DNA from: Flavobacterium degerlachei
Lineage (GTDB): Bacteria > Bacteroidota > Bacteroidia > Flavobacteriales > Flavobacteriaceae
Direction: 5' to 3'
NCBI RefSeq assembly: GCF_900106645.1
Contig: NZ_FNMV01000012.1
Location: 62,001 to 126,000, forward strand
Length of the DNA stretch: 64,000 bases
Position numbers and translations under genes: made by a program. How positions within the stretch are numbered: position 1 is the stretch's first letter; every line of letters starts with the position of its first letter. The notes beneath the pieces are model-generated. The model made no database searches, had not been told where the DNA came from, and was given only the letters and a program-made list of their open reading frames with translations. Below are positions 50,521 through 59,314 of this stretch, piece after piece.

Positions 50521-53500
50521 ATGAAATACAATCCGAACGAAATAGAGGCCAAATGGCAAAAACATTGGGCAGAAAATCAAACTTTTGCCGCAGAAAACAA
50601 TTCAGAAAAACCAAAATATTATGTGCTTGATATGTTTCCTTATCCTTCTGGAGCTGGATTGCACGTAGGGCATCCGTTGGGATACATTGCTTCAGATGTG
50701 TATGCAAGATACAAAAGACATCAAGGTTTTAATGTTTTGCATCCAATGGGATATGACAGTTTTGGATTGCCAGCAGAACAATATGCTATTCAAACGGGAC
50801 AACGACCAGAAGATACTACCCGTGTAAATATTGACGGAGGTTTTGATAAGGAAGGCAATAAAATTGCAGGGTATAGAAAACAATTAGATAAAATTGGTTT
50901 TTCATTCGATTGGAGTAGAGAAGTGCGAACTTCAAATCCAGATTACTACAAGCATACACAATGGATTTTTATCCAACTTTTCAATTCCTGGTACAATAAA
51001 GACAGCGATAAATCAGAAGATATTTCGACATTAATTTCGATTTTTGAGAAAGAAGGAAATGCAAATGTAAATGCAGTTTGTGATGAGAAAATTATTTCTT
51101 TTTCAGCAACTGAATGGAATACTTTCGCAAAAGAAGAACAGGAAAAAATACTATTACAATATAGATTGACTTATTTGGCGGAGACCGAAGTAAACTGGTG
51201 TCCAGGATTGGGAACAGTTTTGGCCAATGACGAAATCGTAAATGGAGTTTCGGAGCGTGGTGGTTTTACCGTAGTTCGTAAAAAAATGACGCAATGGAGC
51301 ATGCGAATTTCTGCTTATGCGGAGCGTTTGTTGCAAGGATTAAATGATATTGATTGGAGCGAAAGCATCAAAGAGAGTCAAAGAAACTGGATAGGAAAAT
51401 CAGTTGGGGCAATGGTTTCTTTTAAGTTAAAAGGACATGACGCTAATATTGAAGTTTTTACTACAAGACCTGATACTATTTTTGGTGTGACTTTTATGAC
51501 ATTGGCTCCAGAGCATCCTTTGGTTCAAGAAATCACAACTCCAGAATATCAGGATAAAATAAACGATTATATTTTAGCGTCGTCAAAACGTTCTGAAAGA
51601 GAACGTATGGCTGATGTTAAAACCATTTCGGGTGTGTTTACTGGCGCTTATGCTGAGCATCCTTTTACTAAAGAGCCAGTTCCGGTTTGGATTGGGGATT
51701 ATGTTTTGGCAGGATACGGAACAGGTGCTGTTATGGCGGTTCCTTGTGGAGATGAAAGAGATTATGCTTTTGCTAATTTCTTTAAAGGTCAAAGCGGAAT
51801 GCTACCAATTAAAAATATTTTCGATAAAGATATTTCTGAAGCAGCGTTTGGTTCTAAAGATGGTTTTCAACTAGTAGATTCTGATTTCTTAACAGGATTA
51901 GGATATAAGGAAGGAACTAAAAAAGCGATTGAAGCTTTAGAGAAATTAAATCAAGGTTTCGGAAAAATCAATTACCGTTTGCGTGATGCTGTTTTCTCCA
52001 GACAAAGATATTGGGGAGAGCCATTTCCTGTTTATTATGTAAATGGTTTGCCGCAAATGATTGACACGCAGCATTTGCCAATTGTATTGCCTGAAGTAGA
52101 AAAATATTTGCCTACCGAAGACGGTTTGCCTCCTTTAGGGAACGCTTTAGTTTGGGCTTGGGATACAGCAGCTAATAAAGTGGTGAATACTGATTTAGTA
52201 GATCATAAAACGATTTTTCCTTTAGAATTGAACACGATGCCAGGTTGGGCGGGTTCTTCTTGGTACTGGATGCGTTATATGGATGCGAATAATGAAGGGG
52301 AATTTGCTTCGGCGGAAGCCTTGAAATATTGGGAATCTGTAGATTTATACATTGGTGGTAGCGAGCATGCAACCGGACATTTATTGTACTCAAGATTTTG
52401 GAATAAATTTCTTAAAGACAAAGGTTTTGCACCAACAGAAGAGCCATTCAAAAAACTAATCAATCAGGGAATGATCTTAGGGACTAGTGCGTTTGTTTAT
52501 AGAGTAAACCCATTTTTTTTTATTGAAAGTTTAGATATTAGATTGATAGAAACAACATTGAAAATCCCTTCGTTTTTTATAACTTCAAAATATAAGGATG
52601 TAAATGATTTTAGAAATGTTATTGATGAAAGAGTTATTGCGAAAAGCTATGACCAAGTTAAAGTTTTTTTAATTGAAGAATATCCTAATTTAAAGAAAGA
52701 AATTGAAAGTTTACAAAAAAAGGATTTTACCCTGTTTAATATTTCAATTACTCCCATCCACGCCGATGTTTCCATGGTTAATTCATCAGATGAATTAGAT
52801 ATTGAAGCTTTTAAAAATTGGAGAGAGGATTATAAAGATGCTGAATTCATTTGTGAGGAAAATGGCAAATACATTGTAGGTCGCGAAGTAGAGAAAATGT
52901 CAAAATCAAAATACAACGTAGTTACTCCAGATGATATTTGTAATGAATATGGAGCAGATACTTTGCGTTTGTATGAAATGTTCTTAGGGCCATTAGAACA
53001 AGCGAAACCTTGGAATACAGCTGGTATTTCGGGGGTATTTGGTTTCTTGAAAAAACTATGTCGTTTGTATTTTGATGAACATAATATGATTGTCACTGAT
53101 GAAGCGCCATCAAAAGACAACTTAAAAACTTTACACAAGACTATCAAGAAGGTGTCTGAGGATATTGAGAATTTTTCATTCAATACTTCGGTTTCACAAT
53201 TTATGATTTGTGTGAATGAGCTATCAACTCAGGGTTGTCATTCTCGTGCGATATTAGAGCCATTAGCGATTGTGATTTCGCCTTATGCGCCACATATTGC
53301 TGAAGAATTATGGAGTTTGTTGGGAAATACAGGTTCTATTGCAACCGTTTCTTTTCCGGTATTCGAAGCGAAACATTTAGTAGAATCTGAAAAAGAATAC
53401 CCAGTTTCTTTCAACGGGAAAATGCGTTTCACGATCACATTGCCTTTGGATTTAACCAAAGACCAGATCGAAGAAATCATTATGAAAGATGAAAGAACAA

Positions 53501-53574
53501 TAAAACAATTGGAAGGTAGAACGCCAAACAAAGTGATTATCGTTCCTGGTAAAATTATAAATTTGGTTGGGTAA
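50521..53574 (+). CDS. leuS: Leucine-tRNA ligase with long insertions
   Basis: This 1017-aa class Ia synthetase has the HIGH-type motif HVGH near residue 48 and KMSKS at 792-796. The editing domain has TTRPDTIFG near 316 and the tRNA-binding parts follow. It is longer than most bacterial LeuRS (about 860-950). One insertion lies near residues 160-215, present in other Bacteroidota. A second, about 80 residues (660-740), is AT-rich, Lys/Ile-rich and sits between GTSAFVYR and ITPIHADVSM, where relatives appear to have a shorter loop. The frame is open throughout, so it is not a frameshift, and it lacks intein junction residues. The gene stands alone, with a REP-like palindrome and a terminator downstream. 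Confidence 0.95.
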   Translation: MKYNPNEIEAKWQKHWAENQTFAAENNSEKPKYYVLDMFPYPSGAGLHVGHPLGYIASDVYARYKRHQGFNVLHPMGYDSFGLPAEQYAIQTGQRPEDTTRVNIDGGFDKEGNKIAGYRKQLDKIGFSFDWSREVRTSNPDYYKHTQWIFIQLFNSWYNKDSDKSEDISTLISIFEKEGNANVNAVCDEKIISFSATEWNTFAKEEQEKILLQYRLTYLAETEVNWCPGLGTVLANDEIVNGVSERGGFTVVRKKMTQWSMRISAYAERLLQGLNDIDWSESIKESQRNWIGKSVGAMVSFKLKGHDANIEVFTTRPDTIFGVTFMTLAPEHPLVQEITTPEYQDKINDYILASSKRSERERMADVKTISGVFTGAYAEHPFTKEPVPVWIGDYVLAGYGTGAVMAVPCGDERDYAFANFFKGQSGMLPIKNIFDKDISEAAFGSKDGFQLVDSDFLTGLGYKEGTKKAIEALEKLNQGFGKINYRLRDAVFSRQRYWGEPFPVYYVNGLPQMIDTQHLPIVLPEVEKYLPTEDGLPPLGNALVWAWDTAANKVVNTDLVDHKTIFPLELNTMPGWAGSSWYWMRYMDANNEGEFASAEALKYWESVDLYIGGSEHATGHLLYSRFWNKFLKDKGFAPTEEPFKKLINQGMILGTSAFVYRVNPFFFIESLDIRLIETTLKIPSFFITSKYKDVNDFRNVIDERVIAKSYDQVKVFLIEEYPNLKKEIESLQKKDFTLFNISITPIHADVSMVNSSDELDIEAFKNWREDYKDAEFICEENGKYIVGREVEKMSKSKYNVVTPDDICNEYGADTLRLYEMFLGPLEQAKPWNTAGISGVFGFLKKLCRLYFDEHNMIVTDEAPSKDNLKTLHKTIKKVSEDIENFSFNTSVSQFMICVNELSTQGCHSRAILEPLAIVISPYAPHIAEELWSLLGNTGSIATVSFPVFEAKHLVESEKEYPVSFNGKMRFTITLPLDLTKDQIEEIIMKDERTIKQLEGRTPNKVIIVPGKIINLVG

Positions 53575-53590
53575 ATATTATAACGTGATG

Positions 53591-53635
53591 TTGTAGAGAC
53601 GCACGGTAGAGACGCACTGCAGTGCGTCTCTACAA
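53591..53635. repeat. GTAGAGACGC palindromic repeat
   Basis: A 28-bp perfect palindrome (53606-53633, GTAGAGACGCACTG and its complement) is preceded by a second partial copy TTGTAGAGACGCAC at 53591-53604. The outer arm also pairs with GTGCGTCTCTACAA. Short palindromes with the core GTAGAGACGC are dispersed in many bacterial genomes. Located 17 bases after leuS. Confidence 0.75.
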
Positions 53636-53649
53636 CGTCAATATATTAA

Positions 53650-53682
53650 AATCCAAATCCCACATTAATTGGGGTTTGGATT
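53650..53682 (+). terminator. Terminator after leuS
   Basis: AATCCAAATCCC (53650-53661) pairs with GGGGTTTGGATT (53671-53682), with a T-G wobble, followed by eight T. Confidence 0.8.
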
Positions 53683-53789
53683 TTTTTTTATATTTATTTT
53701 AACGGGTGTCAAATTGGCAATATGAAAAAATGGTTCGTAATTTGATATTTCCTATGTAACTTTATATAGAAACAAAAAAAGACAAAAAT

Positions 53790-54479
53790 ATGGGAATGAG
53801 TTATTTGATATTAGCCGGTGCGATCATGCTGGCAAGCTGGCTGGTGAGTTCAAGGCTAAAAAGCAAATTTGAACAATATTCTAAAGTGCATTTGCAAAAC
53901 GGCATGAGCGGAGCTGAAATTGCCGAGAAAATGCTTGCGGATAATGGGATTCGTGATGTACGTGTGATTTCGGTTGCGGGACAATTAACGGATCATTATA
54001 ATCCAATGAATAAAACGGTGAATCTTAGTGAGGCAGTTTATAATCAACGTAATGCAGCTGCAGCTGCAGTTGCGGCACACGAATGCGGTCACGCTGTGCA
54101 ACATGCCGTGGGTTATCAGTGGTTAACGATGCGTTCTAAATTAGTTCCGTTTGTAAATGTCGCTTCGACTTATATGCAATGGATATTATTAGGTGGAATT
54201 TTAATGATGGAGAGTTTTCCGCAATTGTTGCTTTTTGGAATAGTGCTGTTTGCGGCGACTACAGTGTTTTCAATTGTTACCTTGCCAGTAGAATATGACG
54301 CTAGTCATCGTGCTTTGGCTTGGTTAGAGAATAAGAGAATGTTGACGCAGCAAGAACAAGCAGGGGCAAAGGATGCGCTAAAATGGGCAGCTAGGACTTA
54401 TGTAGTGGCTGCGCTTGGATCAATTGCTACCTTATTGTACTATATCTCGATTTATATGGGCGGAAGCAGAAGAGATTAA
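53790..54479 (+). CDS. Membrane zinc metallopeptidase, YugP type
   Basis: This 229-aa protein has the HExxH motif AHECGHAVQH with His97, Glu98 and His101 and a third ligand likely in VEYDASHRAL. Three hydrophobic segments flank it. The family (Zn-dependent peptidase, YugP-like) is widespread but its substrate is unknown. It is preceded by a TAACTTTA box and followed by a strong terminator. Confidence 0.88.
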   Translation: MGMSYLILAGAIMLASWLVSSRLKSKFEQYSKVHLQNGMSGAEIAEKMLADNGIRDVRVISVAGQLTDHYNPMNKTVNLSEAVYNQRNAAAAAVAAHECGHAVQHAVGYQWLTMRSKLVPFVNVASTYMQWILLGGILMMESFPQLLLFGIVLFAATTVFSIVTLPVEYDASHRALAWLENKRMLTQQEQAGAKDALKWAARTYVVAALGSIATLLYYISIYMGGSRRD

Positions 54480-54495
54480 AAAGAAATGCTATTTT

Positions 54496-54540
54496 AAAAA
54501 TCCCAATTACCAATCTAATAAATTGGTAACTGGGATTTTT
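54496..54540. terminator. Bidirectional terminator
   Basis: AAAAATCCCA-TTACCAAT (54496-54514) and ATTGGTAA-TGGGATTTTT (54522-54540) pair with one mismatch. It lies between the convergent peptidase and Lrp genes. Confidence 0.85.
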
Positions 54541-54548
54541 TATGTATT

Positions 54549-55019
54549 TTATAATAGTATTTGTCTATCAATTTGTTGGTCCAGAGAAATGAAAGTCTCT
54601 GTTCTTGAAACGCCTTCTATCGCTTGAATTTTAGTATTGAGTAACTGCATTAAATGTTGATTGTCCCTACAAATTATTTTAATCAATATAGACCAGTTTC
54701 CAGTAGTGTAATGACATTCTAATACTTCAGGTATTTTTTTTAATTCTTTTACTGCTTCTAAGTTTTTTGCTGCCTTGTCTAAATAAACACCTACAAAAGC
54801 CATGGTGTTGTATCCTAGAACTTTATGATTTACTACAAACTTAGAGCCTGAGATCACGCCAGATTGTTCCAGTTTCCTCAACCGCTGATGGATAGCTGCT
54901 CCGGATATACCTATTTTATTAGCAATCTGTAGAATTGGTTTACGAGCATCATCCATTAAAGATCTTAAAATTTCTTTGTCGATTCCGTCTATTTCTACTG
55001 TCAGGGAGTTGATTTTCAT
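54549..55019 (-). CDS. Lrp/AsnC-family regulator
   Basis: The protein is 156 aa from the ATG at 55019; the frame is open 17 codons further but that part lacks family match. The N-terminal HTH (about 15-55) includes ANKIGISGAAIHQRLRKLE. The C-terminal RAM domain (65-140) has the GYNTMAFVGVYL strand and the HYTTGNWSILIKI stretch that bind small effectors, usually amino acids. Targets cannot be read. No metabolic operon is adjacent. Confidence 0.92.
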   Translation of the reverse strand: MKINSLTVEIDGIDKEILRSLMDDARKPILQIANKIGISGAAIHQRLRKLEQSGVISGSKFVVNHKVLGYNTMAFVGVYLDKAAKNLEAVKELKKIPEVLECHYTTGNWSILIKIICRDNQHLMQLLNTKIQAIEGVSRTETFISLDQQIDRQILL

Positions 55020-55130
55020 AAGTTGATTTTTGGAACTTAAACCTTGATTTTGGTTGTTATTTAGAATCAAAATTAAACAAAAATTGATCAGCAGAGTTCA
55101 TTTTGCTTCTTTTATTTAAGTTTGAATAAT

Positions 55131-55159
55131 AAAAAAACCGCGATAAACGCGGTTTTTTT
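55131..55159 (-). terminator. Terminator of the hemD operon
   Basis: AAAAAAACCGCG (55131-55142) and CGCGGTTTTTTT (55148-55159) form a perfect stem with a 5-base loop, 20 bases past the hemD stop. Confidence 0.88.
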
Positions 55160-55179
55160 GTATAAAGTAAGGAAGTGAA

Positions 55180-55929
55180 TTATTTTCCTTTATTAGCTTC
55201 AATAATGTATTTTTCCAATGCCATTGTCATTGAGGGCGTGCCTGGGGTAGGAGCAAGAATGTCTATTCTTAAACCGTTATCCAAAGCCTCTTTTTGAGTT
55301 GAACTACCAAAAACGGCTATTCGTGTATTGTTTTGTTCGAAATCTGGGAAATTCTTGAATAATGATTTAATTCCAGTCGGACTGAAAAATGCCAAAACAT
55401 CATAATAAACATCAGCCAAGTCAGATAAGTCACTCATTACGGTTTTGTAGAAAATGGCTTGTGTCCAATCTACTTTTAATCCGTTAAGAGTAATCGGTGC
55501 GTCAACATTCAATTGGTCTGAAGCTGGCAAAAGGAATTTTTCGTCTTTGTATTTTTTTATCAATGGTGATAAATCAGCAAAGTCCTTAGGACCAACATAG
55601 ATTTTCCTTTTTCTATATACTACATACTTTTGCAAGTAAAATGCAACAGCTTCTGATTGACAGAAATATTTCAACCCTTCAGGTACTTTAAAGCGCATTT
55701 CTTCAGCTACTCTAAAAAAATGATCGACAGCATTTCTACTCGTTAAAATAATTGCAGTATAATGATTGAGATCGATTTTTTGCAATCTTATCTCTTTGGC
55801 ACTAACTCCTTCTATATGGATAAAAGGTCTGAAATCAATTTTTACTTTATGTTTTTGCTGAAGCTCAAAGTAAGGAGAATTCTCTACTTTAGGTTCGGGT
55901 TGTGACACCAAAATTGTTTTCACTTTCAT
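55180..55929 (-). CDS. hemD: Uroporphyrinogen-III synthase
   Basis: This 249-aa protein has the two-lobed HemD layout: lobe 1 with ILTSRNAVDHFF near residue 61, lobe 2 with FFSPTGIKSLFKNF near 165 and AVFGSSTQKEAL near 205. It closes and inverts hydroxymethylbilane to uroporphyrinogen III in heme synthesis. Family conservation is low, so the call rests on the lobe motifs and length. The DUF4271 gene lies 13 bases upstream on the same strand, an order typical of flavobacteria. Confidence 0.88.
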   Translation of the reverse strand: MKVKTILVSQPEPKVENSPYFELQQKHKVKIDFRPFIHIEGVSAKEIRLQKIDLNHYTAIILTSRNAVDHFFRVAEEMRFKVPEGLKYFCQSEAVAFYLQKYVVYRKRKIYVGPKDFADLSPLIKKYKDEKFLLPASDQLNVDAPITLNGLKVDWTQAIFYKTVMSDLSDLADVYYDVLAFFSPTGIKSLFKNFPDFEQNNTRIAVFGSSTQKEALDNGLRIDILAPTPGTPSMTMALEKYIIEANKGK

Positions 55930-55942
55930 ATTTTAACGTTTT

Positions 55943-56614
55943 CTAAGCGCCTCCTTTTGTAATCAAATAATACATGAAAAAATAGGGGGCTATTTCGAGA
56001 GTGCAAAGATATAAAATAAAATAAAACAACTTACCGAATATTAAATTTTGATATTTTTTTATTGAAATCAAATATGTTATGATGTTTAATATCAGTACTG
56101 TAGCGATAATTATTAGTGGAATAATTCTTGATATTGTGTCGTAATAAAACAGAATAATGTTGATTGGTAGTATAATAAGCCCGATATACGTTCGGTAAGT
56201 CACTTTTTGAAGGTTGAATTGCTCGACAAAGTCTTCGATATTAAATGCCGTGGCTATAATTTTTTCGACTAAATATTTAGATAAAATAAAGAAGATTAGA
56301 AAGGTTATAATTTGAATATAAAAGATAAAGTCAGTCTTTGATGCCAATCCAAAAAGACTTAGAGAAAGTTGAATAAAGAAGGCAAATGAAATAACCTGTG
56401 CGAAAAAAAGGGAAATGGTAAATCCACTTTTTAAATGACTACCGTCGCGATACACCTTGTTGTACTTGTCTGAAAACAATAAATTCATAAAGTCACCAAA
56501 TCGATTTTCATAAACAGATTTGGTAAGGGCAATTATAGCAAAGGACAATACGAATAAAAATGTTGCCCAATCTTTATTGTCTGTGATTCTCGGATGAAGT
56601 ATATGTTCAATCAT
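55943..56614 (-). CDS. DUF4271 membrane protein
   Basis: This 223-aa protein has about six hydrophobic segments and the polar motif RITDNKDWATFLF near the start. It matches the DUF4271 family found next to hemD in Bacteroidota. Function unknown. It is the first gene of the hemD operon and is divergent from the glycosyltransferase. Confidence 0.85.
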   Translation of the reverse strand: MIEHILHPRITDNKDWATFLFVLSFAIIALTKSVYENRFGDFMNLLFSDKYNKVYRDGSHLKSGFTISLFFAQVISFAFFIQLSLSLFGLASKTDFIFYIQIITFLIFFILSKYLVEKIIATAFNIEDFVEQFNLQKVTYRTYIGLIILPINIILFYYDTISRIIPLIIIATVLILNIITYLISIKKYQNLIFGKLFYFILYLCTLEIAPYFFMYYLITKGGA

Positions 56615-56691
56615 AATGGGGCAAAATTACTAATTTTTTATATCAATCTTTTTATTATAATTTTATTATGAATCAAATGCCATAAAAACGT

Positions 56692-56699
56692 TACTTTTG
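56692..56699 (+). promoter_or_regulatory. -7 box before the glycosyltransferase gene
   Basis: TACTTTTG matches TAnnTTTG and lies 20 bases before the ATG at 56719. No TTG at the ideal -33 distance is clear. Confidence 0.45.
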
Positions 56700-56718
56700 C
56701 GGTGAAATCACAAGAAAT

Positions 56719-57444
56719 ATGAACGATTGTATTGTTATAATTCCTACCTATAACGAAATAGAAAATATCGAAAGCATTATCAGGTCGGTGCTTTCTCAAC
56801 ACAAGCCTTTTCATATTCTTATCGTTGATGATAATTCACCGGATCACACTGCAGATAGGGTTAGACTACTGCAAACGGAATTTGGAGGTCGACTGTTTTT
56901 AGAAAACAGAGAGAAAAAATCTGGATTAGGAACCGCTTACGTTCATGGTTTTAAATGGGCATTGAGTAATGGATATGACTTTGTTTTTGAGATGGATGCT
57001 GATTTTTCTCATAATCCAAATGACTTGGAAAAGCTATATGATGCTTGTCATTTTGGCAATGCTGACTTGGCTATAGGTTCACGTTATGTTACGGGTGTAA
57101 ATGTGGTCAATTGGCCATTAAATAGGGTATTGATGTCTTATTTCGCTTCAGTTTATGTGCGACTTATAACGGGTATGAAAATTCATGATGCCACAGCAGG
57201 TTTTATATGTTATAAAAGAGAAGTTTTAGAAAATATTGATCTTAATAAAATAAGATTTGTAGGTTATGCGTTTCAGATAGAAATGAAATACAGAACTTTT
57301 TGTAAAAAGTTCAATATTGTTGAGGTTCCGATAATTTTTACAGACAGAACAAAAGGAGAATCGAAGATGAGTAACTCGATAATAGTTGAAGCTGTTTTTG
57401 GAGTGATTTCCCTGAGATTAAAAAAATTAGTTAATAGTTTATAA
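56719..57444 (+). CDS. Polyprenol monophosphomannose synthase-like glycosyltransferase (GT2)
   Basis: This 241-aa protein is a GT-A glycosyltransferase without C-terminal membrane segments. IIPTYNEIENI near residue 7, VDDNSPD near 37 and EMDADFSHNP near 92 (the DxD nucleotide-sugar site) are the family motifs. It resembles Dpm1-type enzymes that move mannose or a similar sugar to polyprenyl phosphate. pyrC begins 11 bases downstream, and the DUF4296 gene follows, an order common in flavobacteria. Confidence 0.9.
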   Translation: MNDCIVIIPTYNEIENIESIIRSVLSQHKPFHILIVDDNSPDHTADRVRLLQTEFGGRLFLENREKKSGLGTAYVHGFKWALSNGYDFVFEMDADFSHNPNDLEKLYDACHFGNADLAIGSRYVTGVNVVNWPLNRVLMSYFASVYVRLITGMKIHDATAGFICYKREVLENIDLNKIRFVGYAFQIEMKYRTFCKKFNIVEVPIIFTDRTKGESKMSNSIIVEAVFGVISLRLKKLVNSL

Positions 57445-57454
57445 GAAAAGTACA

Positions 57455-58795
57455 ATGAATAGGGTTTTAATTAAGAATGCCAAAATAGTAAATGAAGGTG
57501 TGATTTTTGAGGGCGATGTTTTAATTGAAAATGACTTAATTGTTGAAATTTCAGAAAGCATCAGTGCCAAATCATCACAATGTATCATAATCGATGCCGA
57601 AGGAAACTATTTAATGCCGGGAGCTATTGACGATCAAGTGCATTTTAGAGAACCTGGACTTACTCATAAAGGAGATATAGAATCAGAATCTAGAGCGGCA
57701 ATTGCTGGTGGAATCACGTCTTTTATCGAGCAGCCCAATACAGTGCCAAATGCTGTTACTCAGGTAATTTTAGAAGAAAAATATCAACTTGCGGCTGAAA
57801 AGTCATATGCGAATTATTCGTTTATGTTGGGTGCGACCAATGACAATTTAGAAGAGGTCCTAAAGACCAATCCTAAAAATGTCGCTGGAATTAAAATATT
57901 CTTAGGATCTTCGACCGGAAATATGCTAGTTGATAATGAGGCTACTCTTGAGAAAATATTTTCAAGTACGCCAATGCTTATAGCAGTACATTGTGAGGAC
58001 GAAACTACTATTAAAAACAACTTAGAAAAATATAAAGCAGAATTTGGTGACGATGTTCCTGTTACGGTTCATCACCTTATTCGATCTGAAGAAGCGTGTT
58101 ATATATCTTCTTCGAAAGCAGTGGCTCTTGCCAAAAAAACGGGGGCACGTTTGCATATTTTTCACCTTTCGACAGCAAAAGAAATGGATTTGTTTACTAA
58201 CAAAATCCCATTGGAACAAAAGAAAATCACTGCTGAGGTTTGTGTACATCATTTGTGGTTCACAAACGACGATTATGCAACTAAGGGAAATCTTATAAAG
58301 TGGAATCCAGCTGTGAAAACAGCTAACGACCGAAAAGTGCTTTGGGAAGCTTTGCTGGATGATAGAATTGATGTGATTGCCACAGATCACGCTCCTCATA
58401 CATTAGAAGAAAAAAAGCAATCATACTTAAATGCGCCTTCAGGTGGGCCTTTAGTTCAGCATGCGGTTGTAGCTATGTTTGAAGCTTTTCACCAAGGTAA
58501 GATTAGTGTTGAGAAAATTGTCGAAAAAATGTGTCACAACCCTGCCAAGATTTTCAAAATTGAAAAGCGTGGTTTTATCAAAGAAGGCTATTATGCCGAT
58601 TTAGTGATTGTAAATTCTGGTTTGCCATGGAGTGTAAAAAAAGAAAATATATTCGCGAAATGTGGTTGGTCTCCTTTTGAAGGATTTACATTTAAATCTA
58701 GAATTACACACACTTTTGTAAATGGACAATTAGTCTATAACAATTTTAAAGTTAAAGAAATTCGTGCGGGGAAACGAATGTTATTTGATCGATAA
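57455..58795 (+). CDS. pyrC: Dihydroorotase
   Basis: This 446-aa amidohydrolase has DDQVHFREPG at 59-68, HLSTAKEM near 243 and ATDHAPHT near 312, as in class I dihydroorotases. The first metal-binding His of the usual HxH is Gln61 here (Q-V-H); the same DDQVHFREPG form is seen in other Bacteroidota enzymes, so it is lineage-typical rather than a defect. It closes carbamoyl-aspartate to dihydroorotate in pyrimidine synthesis. Confidence 0.9.
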   Translation: MNRVLIKNAKIVNEGVIFEGDVLIENDLIVEISESISAKSSQCIIIDAEGNYLMPGAIDDQVHFREPGLTHKGDIESESRAAIAGGITSFIEQPNTVPNAVTQVILEEKYQLAAEKSYANYSFMLGATNDNLEEVLKTNPKNVAGIKIFLGSSTGNMLVDNEATLEKIFSSTPMLIAVHCEDETTIKNNLEKYKAEFGDDVPVTVHHLIRSEEACYISSSKAVALAKKTGARLHIFHLSTAKEMDLFTNKIPLEQKKITAEVCVHHLWFTNDDYATKGNLIKWNPAVKTANDRKVLWEALLDDRIDVIATDHAPHTLEEKKQSYLNAPSGGPLVQHAVVAMFEAFHQGKISVEKIVEKMCHNPAKIFKIEKRGFIKEGYYADLVIVNSGLPWSVKKENIFAKCGWSPFEGFTFKSRITHTFVNGQLVYNNFKVKEIRAGKRMLFDR

Positions 58796-58809
58796 AATCA
58801 GACAAGTAG

Positions 58810-59304
58810 ATGAGAAAAATTATATCTTTTTTAGCAATTGTAATTCTGTTTTCAAGCTGTAAGGATGAAGCAGTTGAGAAACCGGAACGTCTTATTAAAA
58901 AAGAAAAAATGGTCGATATCATGTATGATTTGGCCATTTTGGAAGGGATAAAATATCAAAATCCAACGTCGATGGTAGAGTACGATATCAAACCATCTCA
59001 ATATATTTATAAAAAATATAAAATCGACAGTCTGCAATTTGCGCAAAGTAATGTCTATTATGCTTCTAATTATGAAGATTATAAGGATGTCTTTGATGAA
59101 ATAATTAAGCGAATCAACGATCAAAAAACGGTCGTGGATTCTTTAGTGAAGATTGAAAATAAGAAAAAAGCCAAGCTTGACTCTATCAAGCTGAAAAAAG
59201 GAATTCCAATAACTAAGGATACATTGTTACCAGTAAAAAAAACGGTAGAAAATTTAAAATTGGCAAAGAGGAACTTAAAAAAGAGTGACTCATTAATTAA
59301 ATAA
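58810..59304 (+). CDS. DUF4296 lipoprotein
   Basis: This 164-aa protein has a lipoprotein signal with the lipid Cys17 (LFSSCKDE) and a charged, helical mature part ending in Lys-rich repeats. DUF4296 proteins are conserved in flavobacteria downstream of pyrC. Function unknown. It follows pyrC by 14 bases. Confidence 0.85.
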   Translation: MRKIISFLAIVILFSSCKDEAVEKPERLIKKEKMVDIMYDLAILEGIKYQNPTSMVEYDIKPSQYIYKKYKIDSLQFAQSNVYYASNYEDYKDVFDEIIKRINDQKTVVDSLVKIENKKKAKLDSIKLKKGIPITKDTLLPVKKTVENLKLAKRNLKKSDSLIK

Positions 59305-59314
59305 ATGGTTCAGA

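Noticed and set aside
52480..52750. Intein or frameshift within leuS
   Set aside because: The reading frame is open and there is no Cys/Ser start or His-Asn end at the junctions, so it is a simple insertion.
57633..57660. Inactive dihydroorotase because of Gln in place of the first His
   Set aside because: The DDQVHFREPG form is found in other Bacteroidota enzymes and the remaining motifs are intact.
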